From Clostridium sartagoforme AAU1 (GTDB lineage: Bacteria; Bacillota; Clostridia; Clostridiales; Clostridiaceae): a stretch of DNA of 50,631 nt. This document shows, in pieces, positions 1-8,625 of this stretch. The notes under the pieces were generated by a model. The model saw nothing but the letters and a program-made list of their open reading frames with translations, searched no databases and was not told the origin of the DNA. Position numbers and translations under genes: made by a program. The stretch spans positions 1 through 50,631 of the forward strand of contig NZ_ASRV01000047.1 in NCBI RefSeq assembly GCF_000401215.1, written 5' to 3'. Each line of letters opens with the position of its first letter. Within the stretch, counting starts at the first letter, position 1.

Positions 1-196
1 CAAATAATAGTATTTCTTTATTTACACAGAAATATTATGTAAATTTGTAACAACTTATTAATTATGTTATAATATAATTAAATATATTATATGATTTGTG
101 CTTAATGTCAGCTGTTTATTTAAGTTATTTTTGAACCATATAATATTTAAGTAAAATTAGTATATAAATAACTTATATAACTGGAGGTGTAAATAT

Positions 197-802
197 ATGA
201 ATAAAAAATTTACAGCAATAATTATCTCGCTATTAATAGGTTTTTCCATGATTTCTTGTCAGAATGGAGATAAAGACAATAATATATCGGAAAAAAATAA
301 TACTGGAAGTTTTTCTAATAATAATGATGATTCTAAAAACAATATTAATAATTCCAATAATGAATCTAGTGAAATAGTTTCTGATGATGCAAGAATTTAT
401 TATTATGATGTTGTTATTGATAAAATAGTTTATATTAATAAAACTATTGAAATAAAAGATAAAGCTACAGCTACAGCATTAATTAATGAATTAAAGAAAT
501 CTCCTAATAGTGATATTTCTCCTGCTATATCTAATGATATTTCACTAATATCAGCTAAAGTTAATGATGAAAATGATACTATAACATTAAATTTTTCTTC
601 TAACTTTGTTGAAGCTCAGAATTTAGGATCTGGTGCTGAAACAAATACTTTAAAAGCTATATGTAATACTTTTGGAGATTATTTTAATGTTAGCAATGTT
701 ATAATAAATTTAGATGATAAGCCTTATACTTCTGGACATATCTTAATGAAAGATGGAGATTCATTTAAAGTTGATACAAACAACTCTATTGAGTTAAAGT
801 AA
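197..802 (+). CDS. GerM-domain lipoprotein
   Basis: A 201-aa secreted lipoprotein. Residues 1-21 form a lipoprotein signal peptide: Lys-rich start, hydrophobic stretch, then a lipobox ending at Cys21 (sequence MISC). Residues 22-65 are a low-complexity Asn/Ser/Asp linker. The rest resembles the GerMN (Germane) domain found in GerM and other spore- or envelope-associated lipoproteins, including the pattern of a beta strand followed by 'TLKAICNTF' and a hydrophobic 'NVIINLDDKP' segment. It has a clear GGAGGTG site 8 nt before the ATG. It is monocistronic on the plus strand and ends in a bidirectional terminator shared with the convergent gene. GerM proteins act in spore germination or envelope assembly; that role here is inferred from the domain only. 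Confidence 0.75.
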   Translation: MNKKFTAIIISLLIGFSMISCQNGDKDNNISEKNNTGSFSNNNDDSKNNINNSNNESSEIVSDDARIYYYDVVIDKIVYINKTIEIKDKATATALINELKKSPNSDISPAISNDISLISAKVNDENDTITLNFSSNFVEAQNLGSGAETNTLKAICNTFGDYFNVSNVIINLDDKPYTSGHILMKDGDSFKVDTNNSIELK

Positions 803-837
803 CACAAATCCTATCTTGCAGTAAAAATTAAGAATAA

Positions 838-885
838 AAAAATTAATTTTGAAAACTTCCATAGTGATTTTCAAAATTAATTTTT
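838..885. terminator. Bidirectional terminator
   Basis: A long, nearly perfect inverted repeat (arms AAAATTAATTTTGAAAA and its complement, loop about 12 nt), with a T-run after the right arm and an A-run before the left arm. It sits between the convergent GerM-like gene and the minus-strand 427-aa gene and can serve both. Confidence 0.8.
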
Positions 886-905
886 TTTATCTTTGTTATA
901 GCCTT

Positions 906-2189
906 TTATTTATATTCTATACCTCTTGTATAGAATAAGTCATCAGAAATAGCTGCAATTCCCCTTATTTCACTTCCACTTTTTACTTTTCTTTCTTTTA
1001 TAGGATCTAAAGGATATGCATTACCATTAAATTTTAATACTCTAAAATCTTCTTTTTCACTATCTAATACTTTTACTATTAAGTCTCTATACCCATTACT
1101 TTTATTTTCAGAAATTATTATTGGATTTACAATATTGCTTATTTTAGATATTAAATTATATTCATCATTTTTTCTTTTGAATATGGCTAAAGTTCCCCCT
1201 CTTTCGGTACAAAATCTAGGCCCCTCTAAATAAACTAATATGTGATAATTAGCATCATCATTCAAGTTCACTTTATTATATAAATAATTAACCTTATCCT
1301 CTCCATGATTTAAATTAAAAAACTTTTCTATTGCTCTTTCTATAGAACTATCTTTTACTAATTCCGATTCTATAAATTCAATTTTAGAAAAATTTATATA
1401 ACTCTTATTGCTTATTTCCTTTGATCTTATTAAAGGATTTGGTAACTTTTCTCCTAATATACCTACAAATGAATCTTCTTTTTCAAAAGTTATGTTCCTA
1501 AAGCTTAAAGTACTATTCATTACAGCTAAAATATCACTTTCACTTCTTCCAATAATTTTTTGTATTAATAAAAGGTCTAATACATCTTCTCTTCTTATAT
1601 CTATCGGACTTATTCCTGATACTGGAAGAACCTTCCCTATTATCTTTTTCTTTAATAATCCATTATCATTATATATTTCGCTTAAGTAAAGTTTATCTTT
1701 TCTACTTATATCTATTGAATAAACTGTATTTTTCTTAGTATCTACAACATCTACCACATAATTATCTTGATATATTACCTGATATGATTCACTTTGATTA
1801 TAGTAATTTGTATCAAAAATTTTGATAACTTTGTCTCCATCTAATGTAAAAACTTGTGCTGTTATATATGCATTGGTACCTATATCCTCCATAGAAAATA
1901 ATATTTCATTATCTTTATCAGCCTTAAAATGCTGCAATGTTATTCTCGGCTTGTATCCTTCGATTCCTCTTAAGTCTATATTAACTATCTTACCGGTCTC
2001 CCCATCAGAAATTAATATTTCCATATTATAAAAGATGGTATTTTTCCCACTGCCTTTTCTATTTCCTACTAAATATACAATATCTAGGGCACTACTTCCT
2101 ATTACGTCTCCAACCCTAGTTGAAATTACTTCTTTTTTATCTCCTATATTCATTTCAGTTCTTGGGATATGACTTATATATATTGACAT
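906..2189 (-). CDS. Conserved hypothetical, VCBS/FG-GAP-like repeats
   Basis: A 427-aa protein with no signal peptide or membrane segment. The sequence is rich in beta-strand-like segments. The N-terminal part has the pattern 'GDVIG...DIVYLVGN...ILISDGETGKI', recalling FG-GAP/VCBS repeats of beta-propellers, and similar Asp-Gly turns recur ('FTLDGDKVIKI'). I do not recognise a catalytic motif. It stands alone between the terminator at 838-885 and a hairpin at 2264-2292. Such proteins are usually extracellular when they bind Ca2+ through FG-GAP loops. The lack of an export signal suggests a cytoplasmic or spore-compartment role, but that is inference. Function unknown. Confidence 0.6.
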   Translation of the reverse strand: MSIYISHIPRTEMNIGDKKEVISTRVGDVIGSSALDIVYLVGNRKGSGKNTIFYNMEILISDGETGKIVNIDLRGIEGYKPRITLQHFKADKDNEILFSMEDIGTNAYITAQVFTLDGDKVIKIFDTNYYNQSESYQVIYQDNYVVDVVDTKKNTVYSIDISRKDKLYLSEIYNDNGLLKKKIIGKVLPVSGISPIDIRREDVLDLLLIQKIIGRSESDILAVMNSTLSFRNITFEKEDSFVGILGEKLPNPLIRSKEISNKSYINFSKIEFIESELVKDSSIERAIEKFFNLNHGEDKVNYLYNKVNLNDDANYHILVYLEGPRFCTERGGTLAIFKRKNDEYNLISKISNIVNPIIISENKSNGYRDLIVKVLDSEKEDFRVLKFNGNAYPLDPIKERKVKSGSEIRGIAAISDDLFYTRGIEYK

Positions 2190-2263
2190 AAAAATTTCCC
2201 TTTTAAATTACTATTACAGTATATACTATTACAATGCATTTAATTTTGTTATTCTAAATAAAG

Positions 2264-2292
2264 ATAAGGTAAGAAAAAATCCTACCTTAATA
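2264..2292 (-). terminator. Probable terminator of the zinc-finger gene
   Basis: Inverted repeat TAAGGTA...TACCTTA around a loop containing an A6 run. It lies between the end of the small zinc-finger gene and the start of the 427-aa gene. Confidence 0.55.
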
Positions 2293-2337
2293 TAAATAAT
2301 GCAACTAATTGCTAGACATATCTAGTTTATGATAAAC

Positions 2338-2501
2338 CTAAAGTTTTCCCCCACCTTCACAAACAGGACATTTAAAACTCCCTTCACCACCACAAGTTAG
2401 GCAACGTTCATTTGGCGATTCTTCTGTACACAATCGCATTTTATTCTTCCTGTTCCACTACAACTTATGCATTGAGACATATATTCATCTTTATCTATCA
2501 T
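2338..2501 (-). pseudogene. Small DnaJ-type zinc-finger protein, frameshifted
   Basis: ATG at 2501 follows a GGAGG site with 6-nt spacing. The first frame encodes 'CISCSGTGRIKC' and then loses the pattern and stops. From about 2430 another frame continues it with 'CLTCGGEGSFKCPVCEGGGK' and ends at 2338. Joined, they give a ~54-aa protein with two CxxCxGxG motifs and paired CxxC motifs, the zinc-binding pattern of the DnaJ Cys-rich domain, with no J domain. One extra base near 2431-2436 (coding strand gattg to gatttg) would restore it and create the missing C-x-x-C. It is preceded by purB and has its own RBS. Similar tiny zinc-finger proteins are common in Firmicutes and of unknown role. The break may be a sequencing error or a real mutation. 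Confidence 0.6.
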
Positions 2502-2592
2502 TTATATTCCTCCCTTACTAATTCTATCTATTAATTATTGTCTAATTTAACTATTTTATTCATTTTTCATTAATATTCTTACTAAAATAAAT

Positions 2593-2630
2593 AAGTCATA
2601 AAGTATTATTTTTATAACACTTCATGACTT
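2593..2630 (-). terminator. purB terminator
   Basis: Inverted repeat AAGTCATAAAGT...ACTTCATGACTT with a long AT-rich loop, just downstream of the purB stop at 2644. T-rich tracts flank both sides. Confidence 0.65.
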
Positions 2631-2643
2631 TTTAACTGCTTTA

Positions 2644-4074
2644 TTATACTAAAATCTCTGTTTCTATTTGTAACGCATCTTTATTTTCTTCAATAACTGG
2701 TCTTATATAAGTATCTATAAATTCTAAAACTTGACTTGGAGCTCTCCCAATAAATTTAGTTGGATCTATTATATTTAATATTTCCTCTTGATTTAACATA
2801 AAACTTCTATCATTTATTATTCTTTCTATAAGATCATTTTCTAATCCTTCACCTTTCACTCTTTGAGCTGCTTCCATTGAATGAACCCTAATTTTTTCAT
2901 GAAGCTCTTGTCTGTCTCCACCTCTTTTAACTGCTTCCATCATGATATTTTCTGTAGCCATAAATGGTAACTCTTTATTAACGTGAGAGCTTATAACTTT
3001 TTCATATACAACCATATTTTCAGCAATATTTATATAAAGATTCAATACTCCATCCAATGCTAAAAATGCTTCAGCAACTGCTATTCTTTTATTAGCTGAA
3101 TCATCTAAAGTTCTCTCAAACCATTGTGTAGCTGCTGTTATAGCTGGATTTAATGAGTTTACTATTACATATCTTGCTAGAGAACCCATTCGTTCGCTTC
3201 TCATTGGATTTCTCTTATATGCCATTGCTGATGATCCTATTTGATTTTTTTCAAACGGTTCTTCGATTTCCTTCATACTTTGTAATAGCCTTAAATCATT
3301 ACTAAATTTATAAGCACTTTGAGCAACTTCTGATAACCTATTTAGTACTATAGAATCTAACTTTCTTGGGTAAGTTTGACCCGTTACACCGTAGCTTTTC
3401 GCAAATCCCATTTTTTCAGCTACAATATAATCTAATTTCTTTACCTTTTCTTCATCATTATTGAATAACGCCATGAAACTTGCTTGTGTGCCAGTAGTCC
3501 CTTTAACACCCCTTAATTTAAGCGTTGACAGTAAAAAGTCTATATTTTCTATATCTAAAACTAAATCTTGCATCCATAAAGTAGCCCTTTTTCCAACAGT
3601 AGTTAATTGAGCCGGCTGAAAATGTGTAAAACCAAGTGTAGGCATTTCCTTATATTTTAATGCAAAACTAGATAAATGATTTAATACTAATATAATCTTT
3701 TTCTTAATTAATAATAGTGCATCTCTCATTATTATTATATCTGTATTATCTCCAACATAACAGCTAGTTGCTCCTAAATGTATAATACCCTTTGCTCTAG
3801 GACACTGAAGTCCATAAGCATAAACATGGCTCATAACATCATGCCTAACTTCTTTTTCTTTTTTAATTGCTTCTTCATAATTTATATTATATATATTGGA
3901 TTTAAGTTCTTCTATTTGCTCTTCACTTATATTTAATCCTAGTTCTTTTTCTCCTTCTGCTAATGCAACCCATAGTTTTCTCCATGTTGAAAATTTCATA
4001 TCATCTGAAAATATAAAACTCATTTCCTTTGATGCATATCTTGAATTTAATGGTGAATTATATAAATCTCTCAT
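2644..4074 (-). CDS. purB: Adenylosuccinate lyase
   Basis: A 476-aa member of the fumarase/aspartase superfamily. It catalyses two beta-eliminations of fumarate: from SAICAR in de novo purine synthesis and from adenylosuccinate on the way to AMP. The superfamily signature loop is at about residue 280 ('GSSAMAYKRNP', with the catalytic Ser in the flexible loop). The other substrate-binding blocks are present ('HLGATSCYVGDN' near residue 100, 'TLGFTHFQPAQ' near 150). Length and the C-terminal 'KFIGRAP' segment match clostridial PurB. It has an AGGAGG-like site (cggaggttat) before the ATG. It stands apart from other pur genes, followed by its own terminator. Confidence 0.95.
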   Translation of the reverse strand: MRDLYNSPLNSRYASKEMSFIFSDDMKFSTWRKLWVALAEGEKELGLNISEEQIEELKSNIYNINYEEAIKKEKEVRHDVMSHVYAYGLQCPRAKGIIHLGATSCYVGDNTDIIIMRDALLLIKKKIILVLNHLSSFALKYKEMPTLGFTHFQPAQLTTVGKRATLWMQDLVLDIENIDFLLSTLKLRGVKGTTGTQASFMALFNNDEEKVKKLDYIVAEKMGFAKSYGVTGQTYPRKLDSIVLNRLSEVAQSAYKFSNDLRLLQSMKEIEEPFEKNQIGSSAMAYKRNPMRSERMGSLARYVIVNSLNPAITAATQWFERTLDDSANKRIAVAEAFLALDGVLNLYINIAENMVVYEKVISSHVNKELPFMATENIMMEAVKRGGDRQELHEKIRVHSMEAAQRVKGEGLENDLIERIINDRSFMLNQEEILNIIDPTKFIGRAPSQVLEFIDTYIRPVIEENKDALQIETEILV

Positions 4075-4228
4075 CTTTAGATAACCTCCGAATAAATTTT
4101 TAGTTTTTTTATCATCATTCGTATTATAACATAATTATAATACTTTTAAATAGCTTTTATATTAATTTTCAGTTATATTTTTGTTTTTTTTTAATATATA
4201 TATACTGTATTATTTATAAGAGGTAAAT

Positions 4229-4447
4229 ATGTGTAAAATATCTTTATTGGATAAGATATCTTTTATATTAGTATTAATTGGTGCAATAAACTGGGGTCTC
4301 ATAGGTTTATTAAGTATAAATATTGTAACTCTACTAGTTGGAGGCTCTGTTATACTACAAAGAATAGTATATATCGTAATATTTATTGCTGCTTTGGATA
4401 TAATCGCCTTAGTTTTCAAGTGCAAATCTTTAAATTTATTTAATTAA
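4229..4447 (+). CDS. DUF378 small membrane protein (YuzA-like)
   Basis: A 72-aa protein with two predicted membrane segments (residues about 8-30 and 42-64) joined by a short loop, and the typical DUF378 motif 'LVLIGAINWGLIGL'. The family is widespread in Firmicutes and has no established biochemical function. RBS AGAGG lies about 7 nt upstream of the ATG. It is a plus-strand single gene convergent with ptsH, and both share the hairpin at 4463-4503. Confidence 0.8.
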   Translation: MCKISLLDKISFILVLIGAINWGLIGLLSINIVTLLVGGSVILQRIVYIVIFIAALDIIALVFKCKSLNLFN

Positions 4448-4462
4448 CTACATACTAATAAA

Positions 4463-4503
4463 AGATTAATAAAAAGTGCCTTTTGGCACTTTTTTATTAA
4501 TCT
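4463..4503. terminator. Bidirectional terminator between DUF378 gene and ptsH
   Basis: A very strong hairpin: AAAAGTGCC, TTTT loop, GGCACTTTT, extended by flanking AGATTAAT/ATTAATCT pairing. The ptsH stop codon (4497-4499) and its last codon fall inside the right arm. Confidence 0.9.
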
Positions 4504-4757
4504 TCTAAGTTAGCTATTAAGTTAACAATTTCTTCTGCTGCTAAAGCTTCGTCATCTCCGCTTGCTAAAACAGTTATTTTAGCTCCTTTAGTTACTCCTA
4601 AAGAAAGAACTCCAATTAAACTCTTAACGTTTGCTTTCTTTCCGTTAAACTCTATGCTTACATCTGATTTGAAAGATGAAGCCTTCTTTACTAATAAAGT
4701 TGCTGGTCTAGCATGTAAACCAGTTCCGTTGTTTACTACAACCTCTTTAGATATCAT
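4497..4757 (-). CDS. ptsH: Phosphocarrier protein HPr
   Basis: An 86-aa HPr of the phosphoenolpyruvate:sugar phosphotransferase system. It takes phosphate from enzyme I on His15 (motif GTGLHARPA) and passes it to sugar-specific EIIA domains. The regulatory site for HPr kinase, Ser46, is present in 'NVKSLIGVLSLG', so it should also support CcpA-type catabolite control. I chose the ATG at 4757, placed about 7 nt after AGAGGTG, instead of the in-frame GTG nine bases upstream, which lies inside the ribosome binding site. Enzyme I (ptsI) is not adjacent; a stand-alone ptsH is typical of clostridia. Confidence 0.95.
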   Translation of the reverse strand: MISKEVVVNNGTGLHARPATLLVKKASSFKSDVSIEFNGKKANVKSLIGVLSLGVTKGAKITVLASGDDEALAAEEIVNLIANLED

Positions 4758-4866
4758 TAAACACACCTCTTTACATTAAATTTAAAATAGTTTTCTATTT
4801 AACTATTTCATTATATATGTAATTTTAAAAAATTTCAAGGCTTATAAAGGCTATTTTGCTTAATAT

Positions 4867-4900
4867 GAAAAGGAACTACCTAAATGTAGTCCTTTTCTTT
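4867..4900 (-). terminator. Probable spoVS terminator
   Basis: Inverted repeat (GAAAAGGACTAC / GTAGTTCCTTTTC on the minus strand, one bulge) downstream of spoVS and upstream of ptsH, with A/T tracts on both sides. Confidence 0.7.
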
Positions 4901-4946
4901 ATTTCCCCTAAATAGATTTTCTCCCCAATTTAAATATAAAACCTTA

Positions 4947-5207
4947 CTATCTTGGTTGTACAATTAATTTTATTGCAGTTCTTTCTTCACCATCTATTTC
5001 AATATCAGTGAATGCTGGAACACAAACAATATCTTTTCCGCTAGGGGCAACGAAGCCTCTTGCTATAGCAATTGCTTTTACTGCTTGATTTATAGCACCT
5101 GCTCCTACTGCTTGGATTTCTACTATATTTTTTTCCTTAATTATGGCAGCTAATGCACCTGCCACCGAATTTGGATTTGATTTTGTTGAAACTTTTAATA
5201 CTTCCAC
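4947..5207 (-). CDS. spoVS: Stage V sporulation protein S
   Basis: An 86-aa SpoVS, a small Alba-fold-like protein highly conserved in endospore formers. It starts with 'MEVLKVSTKSNPNSVAGALA' and carries the 'VQAVGAGAINQAVKAIAIARG'-type core (here with IQAV), matching the family over its full length. SpoVS affects spore coat and cortex assembly and progression past the asymmetric septum; the biochemical activity is not settled. An AGGAGG site precedes the ATG. It lies between rny and ptsH with its own terminator, so it is probably monocistronic; rny-spoVS adjacency is common in clostridia. Confidence 0.95.
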   Translation of the reverse strand: MEVLKVSTKSNPNSVAGALAAIIKEKNIVEIQAVGAGAINQAVKAIAIARGFVAPSGKDIVCVPAFTDIEIDGEERTAIKLIVQPR

Positions 5208-5372
5208 TTGTCTTTACCTCCTAGATAAAAATCGTTTACAATATGTTATAGAGCTTTTGCTCCTACATCATATATATTCTATAAGATACAAAAAAATCCT
5301 TCTTTATTTTTAAAATTTTTATACTTTTATTTTTTTAATTTATATAAAAAATAAATTTCTTTAAAATGAAAA

Positions 5373-5407
5373 ATAAAGTACATTTTGCACTGCAAAATGT
5401 ACTTTAT
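5373..5407 (-). terminator. rny terminator
   Basis: A perfect 16-bp stem (ATAAAGTACATTTTGC and its complement) with a 3-nt loop immediately after the rny stop codon (5409). Confidence 0.85.
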
Positions 5408-5408
5408 A

Positions 5409-6959
5409 TTATTTAGCATAATCTACTGCTCTTGTTTCTCTTATAACATTAATTTTTATTTGACCTGGATATTCTAATTGTTCTTCTATACTCTTAGCTA
5501 AACTTCTAGCTAATTCTACAGATCCAGCGTCATCTAACTGATCTGGTTTAACCATAATTCTAATCTCTCTACCAGCTTGAATTGCATATGATTTTTCTAC
5601 ACCTTCGTAAGAATTTGCAATTTCCTCAAGTTTCTCTAAACGCTTAATATAAGCCTCAAGAGTTTCTCTTCTAGCTCCTGGTCTTGCTGCTGATATTGCA
5701 TCAGCCGCTTGAACTAATACAGCTTCTAGTGTTAGCATCTCAACATCTCCATGATGTGCAGCTATAGCATTATATACAGCTTGTGATTCTCCATATTTTT
5801 TAGCTAAATCGCCCCCTATTACAGCATGGCGGCCTTCTTCTTCTTGTGTTGCTACTTTACCAATATCATGTAATAATCCTGCTCTCTTAGCTAAATTTAC
5901 ATCTAAGCCTAACTCTGCAGCCATAACACCAGCTAAATATGAAACTTCAATTGAATGCTTTAACACATTTTGTCCATAACTAGTTCTATACTTTAGTCTA
6001 CCAAGTAATTTAATTATTTCAGGATGAACACCATGAACACCAGTTTCTAATGTTGCTTGTTCTCCTTCTTCTTTGATGTCATTTTCAACATCTTTGGTAG
6101 CTCTTTCTACCATTTCCTCGATTCTAGCTGGATGAATTCTACCATCCACAATTAACTTTTCTAAAGCTATTTTAGCAATTTCTCTCCTTACAGGGTCAAA
6201 ACTTGATAAAATAACTGCTTCCGGAGTATCATCTATTATTAAATCTACTCCTGTTAATGTTTCAAGAGTTCTGATATTTCTACCTTCTCTACCTATAATT
6301 CTACCCTTCATTTCATCATTAGGAAGGGCAACAACATGTACTGTTGATTCTGATACATGATCAGCTGCGCATCTTTGAATGGCAGTTGTTATAATTTCTC
6401 TAGCTTTTTTATCTGCTTCTTCTTTTGCTCTAGATTCTATTTCTTTGATCATAATAGCAGTTTCATGAGTGATTTCTCTTCTAACTTCTTCTAAAAGAAT
6501 TTCTCTAGCTTCATCAGTAGATAGAGTTGCTATTCTTTCAAGCTCCTCTCTTCTTTTAGCAAATAGTTCCTGTACATTTGCTTCCATTTCATCGATTTCT
6601 TGTAATCTTTTACTTAATGCTTCTTCTTTCTTTTCCAGAAGATCACTTTTCTTATCTAGGGATTCCTCTCTTTGAATTATTCTTCTTTCAAGTCTTTGAA
6701 TTTCATTTCTTCTTTCCCTTGAATCCCTTTCTAAATCATTCCTAAGTCTATGAACCTCTTCCTTTGCCTCTAAAATTGACTCTTTCTTAGTTGCTTCAGC
6801 TTCTCTCTTAGCATTTTCTAAAAGAGTTTCCGCTTCTTTTTCTAAGCCTTCTATCTTATTTTTAGAAGCACTTTGTATAGCCTTATAAAGTAATAAGCCA
6901 AGTATGACTAATACTATAATATCAACTATTATCCAAATAAGAACCTTATTCATATCCAT
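5409..6959 (-). CDS. rny: Ribonuclease Y
   Basis: A 516-aa membrane-anchored endoribonuclease that initiates mRNA decay in Firmicutes. In order: N-terminal membrane helix (residues about 5-25), a long charged coiled coil (about 28-180), a KH RNA-binding domain ('[19 protein letters not shown]', about 205-265) and an HD domain with '[10 protein letters not shown]' and the metal-binding 'HDIGK' (about 325-420). The start at 6959 (ATGGATATG) has a GGAGGAGGTG site 5 nt upstream. The in-frame ATG at 6980 overlaps that site and is less likely. A near-consensus promoter lies at 7069-7097. Recognition is secure. Confidence 0.96.
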   Translation of the reverse strand: MDMNKVLIWIIVDIIVLVILGLLLYKAIQSASKNKIEGLEKEAETLLENAKREAEATKKESILEAKEEVHRLRNDLERDSRERRNEIQRLERRIIQREESLDKKSDLLEKKEEALSKRLQEIDEMEANVQELFAKRREELERIATLSTDEAREILLEEVRREITHETAIMIKEIESRAKEEADKKAREIITTAIQRCAADHVSESTVHVVALPNDEMKGRIIGREGRNIRTLETLTGVDLIIDDTPEAVILSSFDPVRREIAKIALEKLIVDGRIHPARIEEMVERATKDVENDIKEEGEQATLETGVHGVHPEIIKLLGRLKYRTSYGQNVLKHSIEVSYLAGVMAAELGLDVNLAKRAGLLHDIGKVATQEEEGRHAVIGGDLAKKYGESQAVYNAIAAHHGDVEMLTLEAVLVQAADAISAARPGARRETLEAYIKRLEKLEEIANSYEGVEKSYAIQAGREIRIMVKPDQLDDAGSVELARSLAKSIEEQLEYPGQIKINVIRETRAVDYAK

Positions 6960-7068
6960 AACAACACCTCCTCCATTCATATAAACTTATGTTTAAACGA
7001 AAATGTAGTAGGCATCACATTTAATCTTAACTGATATTTGAAATATGATAAAACCAGTATTTGTTATT

Positions 7069-7097
7069 ATTTTATCTTAAAATTAAAATTATGTCAA
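7069..7097 (-). promoter_or_regulatory. SigA-type promoter of rny
   Basis: On the minus strand, TTGACA (7097-7092), a 17-nt spacer and TAAAAT (7074-7069), about 110 nt upstream of the rny start. The rest of the 6960-7182 gap holds the AT-rich rny leader and no gene. Confidence 0.75.
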
Positions 7098-7182
7098 GTT
7101 TAGTTATTTATTTGATAAACAAAATTTAATTGTTTACATTATTAATAATGTATTGATTTCTATGTTTTATTTTATAATTAAT

Positions 7183-7226
7183 AAAAAAGTCGACAATAAT
7201 AATATTTCAATATTATCACTATCGAC
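7183..7226 (-). terminator. recA terminator
   Basis: Minus-strand hairpin with GTCGA/TCGAC base, extended through an AT-rich stem (GATAATATT/AATATTATT), followed by T6. It lies about 55 nt after the recA stop. Confidence 0.85.
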
Positions 7227-7278
7227 TATTAGTATTAACATTTTTATCTAATTATATTCAATATATTATTAAAGTTTA

Positions 7279-8346
7279 TTATTCTTTTGCAGTTTTATCT
7301 TTTGTAGTTTTATCTTTTGCAGTTTTATCTATAGCAACTTCTTTCATTATTGGAAGTTGAAACTTTTCTCTAATTTTATTTTCTATTTCTAATGCAATTT
7401 CAGGATTATCTTTTAGATATTGCTTTGCATTTTCTCTTCCTTGACCAAGTCTTATATCACCATAAGAGAACCAAGCTCCGCTCTTTTGAACCATTCCCTC
7501 TTTAACTCCAACATCAACTATATTTCCATTTCTTGATATACCTTCATTATACATTATATCAAATTCAGCTTGCTTAAATGGAGGTGCTACCTTGTTTTTC
7601 ATTACCTTAACTCTTGTTCTATTTCCTACAATACTTTCACCTTGTTTTATTGAATCTATTCTTCTAACATCAAGTCTAACTGAAGAATAGAATTTTAAAG
7701 CTCTTCCGCCTGTTGTAGTTTCAGGATTTCCAAACATAACTCCAACTTTTTCTCTTAATTGGTTTATAAATATAGCTACACAACCCGTTTTTTGTATAGT
7801 TCCTGTTAATTTTCTTAAAGCTTGTGACATAAGTCTTGCTTGAAGACCAACGTGAGAATCTCCCATTTCACCTTCTATTTCCGCTCTTGGAACTAAAGCT
7901 GCAACTGAATCAACTACTATTACATCTATTGCACCTGAACGAACCAATGCCTCAGCGATTTCAAGACCTTGCTCTCCTGTATCTGGTTGTGAAACTATAA
8001 GATTTTCTGTGTCAACTCCCAAATTTTTTGCATAACTTGGATCTAATGCGTGCTCAGCATCAATAAAAGCAACAGCGCCTCCAAGCTTTTGTGCTTCAGC
8101 AGCAATGTGTAATGCTACTGTTGTTTTACCTGAACTTTCTGGTCCATATATTTCTATTATTCTACCTTTAGGAACTCCCCCTACACCTAAGGCTATGTCC
8201 AAATCAAGACAACCTGTTGAAATAGTTTCTATATTTAATGAACTATTTTCTCCTAGTTTCATTATAGAGCCTTTACCAAACTGCTTTTCAATTTGACCCA
8301 TTGCATTTTCTATAGCCTTTAACTTATCCATATCTATATTTCCCAT
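7279..8346 (-). CDS. recA: Recombinase A
   Basis: A 355-aa RecA that forms the ssDNA filament, drives strand exchange and activates LexA self-cleavage. Walker A 'GPESSGKT' is at residues 68-75. Also present: '[12 protein letters not shown]' (Walker B), the L2 loop region '[20 protein letters not shown]', and a C-terminal domain. I chose the ATG at 8346, 6 nt after GGAAGGTG. The longer frame would begin at 8373, inside the LexA operator. The extreme C-terminus is unusual: a Lys/Asp/Thr tail made of three near-identical repeats (KTAKD / KTTKD / KTAKE). It is monocistronic with an SOS promoter upstream and a terminator downstream. Confidence 0.97.
   Translation of the reverse strand: MGNIDMDKLKAIENAMGQIEKQFGKGSIMKLGENSSLNIETISTGCLDLDIALGVGGVPKGRIIEIYGPESSGKTTVALHIAAEAQKLGGAVAFIDAEHALDPSYAKNLGVDTENLIVSQPDTGEQGLEIAEALVRSGAIDVIVVDSVAALVPRAEIEGEMGDSHVGLQARLMSQALRKLTGTIQKTGCVAIFINQLREKVGVMFGNPETTTGGRALKFYSSVRLDVRRIDSIKQGESIVGNRTRVKVMKNKVAPPFKQAEFDIMYNEGISRNGNIVDVGVKEGMVQKSGAWFSYGDIRLGQGRENAKQYLKDNPEIALEIENKIREKFQLPIMKEVAIDKTAKDKTTKDKTAKE
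7282..7333 (-). repeat. 18-bp tandem repeat in the recA 3' end
   Basis: Three tandem copies of a unit containing 'gcagttttatctttt' with one base change, encoding the repeated Lys-Thr-Ala/Thr-Lys-Asp tail of RecA. The in-frame unit length means copy number can vary without breaking the protein. Confidence 0.75.
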
Positions 8347-8366
8347 ATAGCACCTTCCTCTCTTTG

Positions 8367-8380
8367 CGAACATTTGTTCT
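8367..8380 (-). promoter_or_regulatory. LexA (SOS) box of recA
   Basis: CGAACATTTGTTCT is a near-palindrome matching the Firmicutes LexA site CGAAC-N4-GTTCG apart from its last base. It sits just downstream of the -10 element, where bound LexA would block transcription start. This places recA under SOS control. Confidence 0.85.
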
Positions 8381-8387
8381 ATGATTA

Positions 8388-8416
8388 ATTATAAAGTATT
8401 TCTTACTTATAGTCAA
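8388..8416 (-). promoter_or_regulatory. SigA promoter of recA
   Basis: Minus strand TTGACT (8416-8411), exactly 17 nt, TATAAT (8393-8388). Immediately followed by the LexA box. Confidence 0.85.
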
Positions 8417-8559
8417 CATATAATATTCATTTTAATATAAATATATAAATTTCAATAATTATTCAACATTTAAATAAATTAGCTATGCTAATCTTTAATT
8501 TATAGCACTTTTCTATTTATATAATTTATTAATTAGAAACTATATATATTAAAAATATA

Positions 8560-8595
8560 TTAAAAGTTCCAACTATCTAAGATGGAACTTTTATT
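8560..8595 (-). terminator. pgsA terminator
   Basis: Stem AAAAGTTCCA/TGGAACTTTT with an 11-nt loop, about 30 nt downstream of the pgsA stop; T-rich flank. The rest of the 8417-8559 interval is AT-rich with no gene seen. Confidence 0.85.
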
Positions 8596-8625
8596 TTTAA
8601 TTATACCCATATTTCTATTTTTAAA

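Noticed and set aside
7000-7270. Small gene in the rny-recA gap
   Set aside because: No frame with RBS and sensible composition; the region is explained by rny promoter, leader and the recA terminator.
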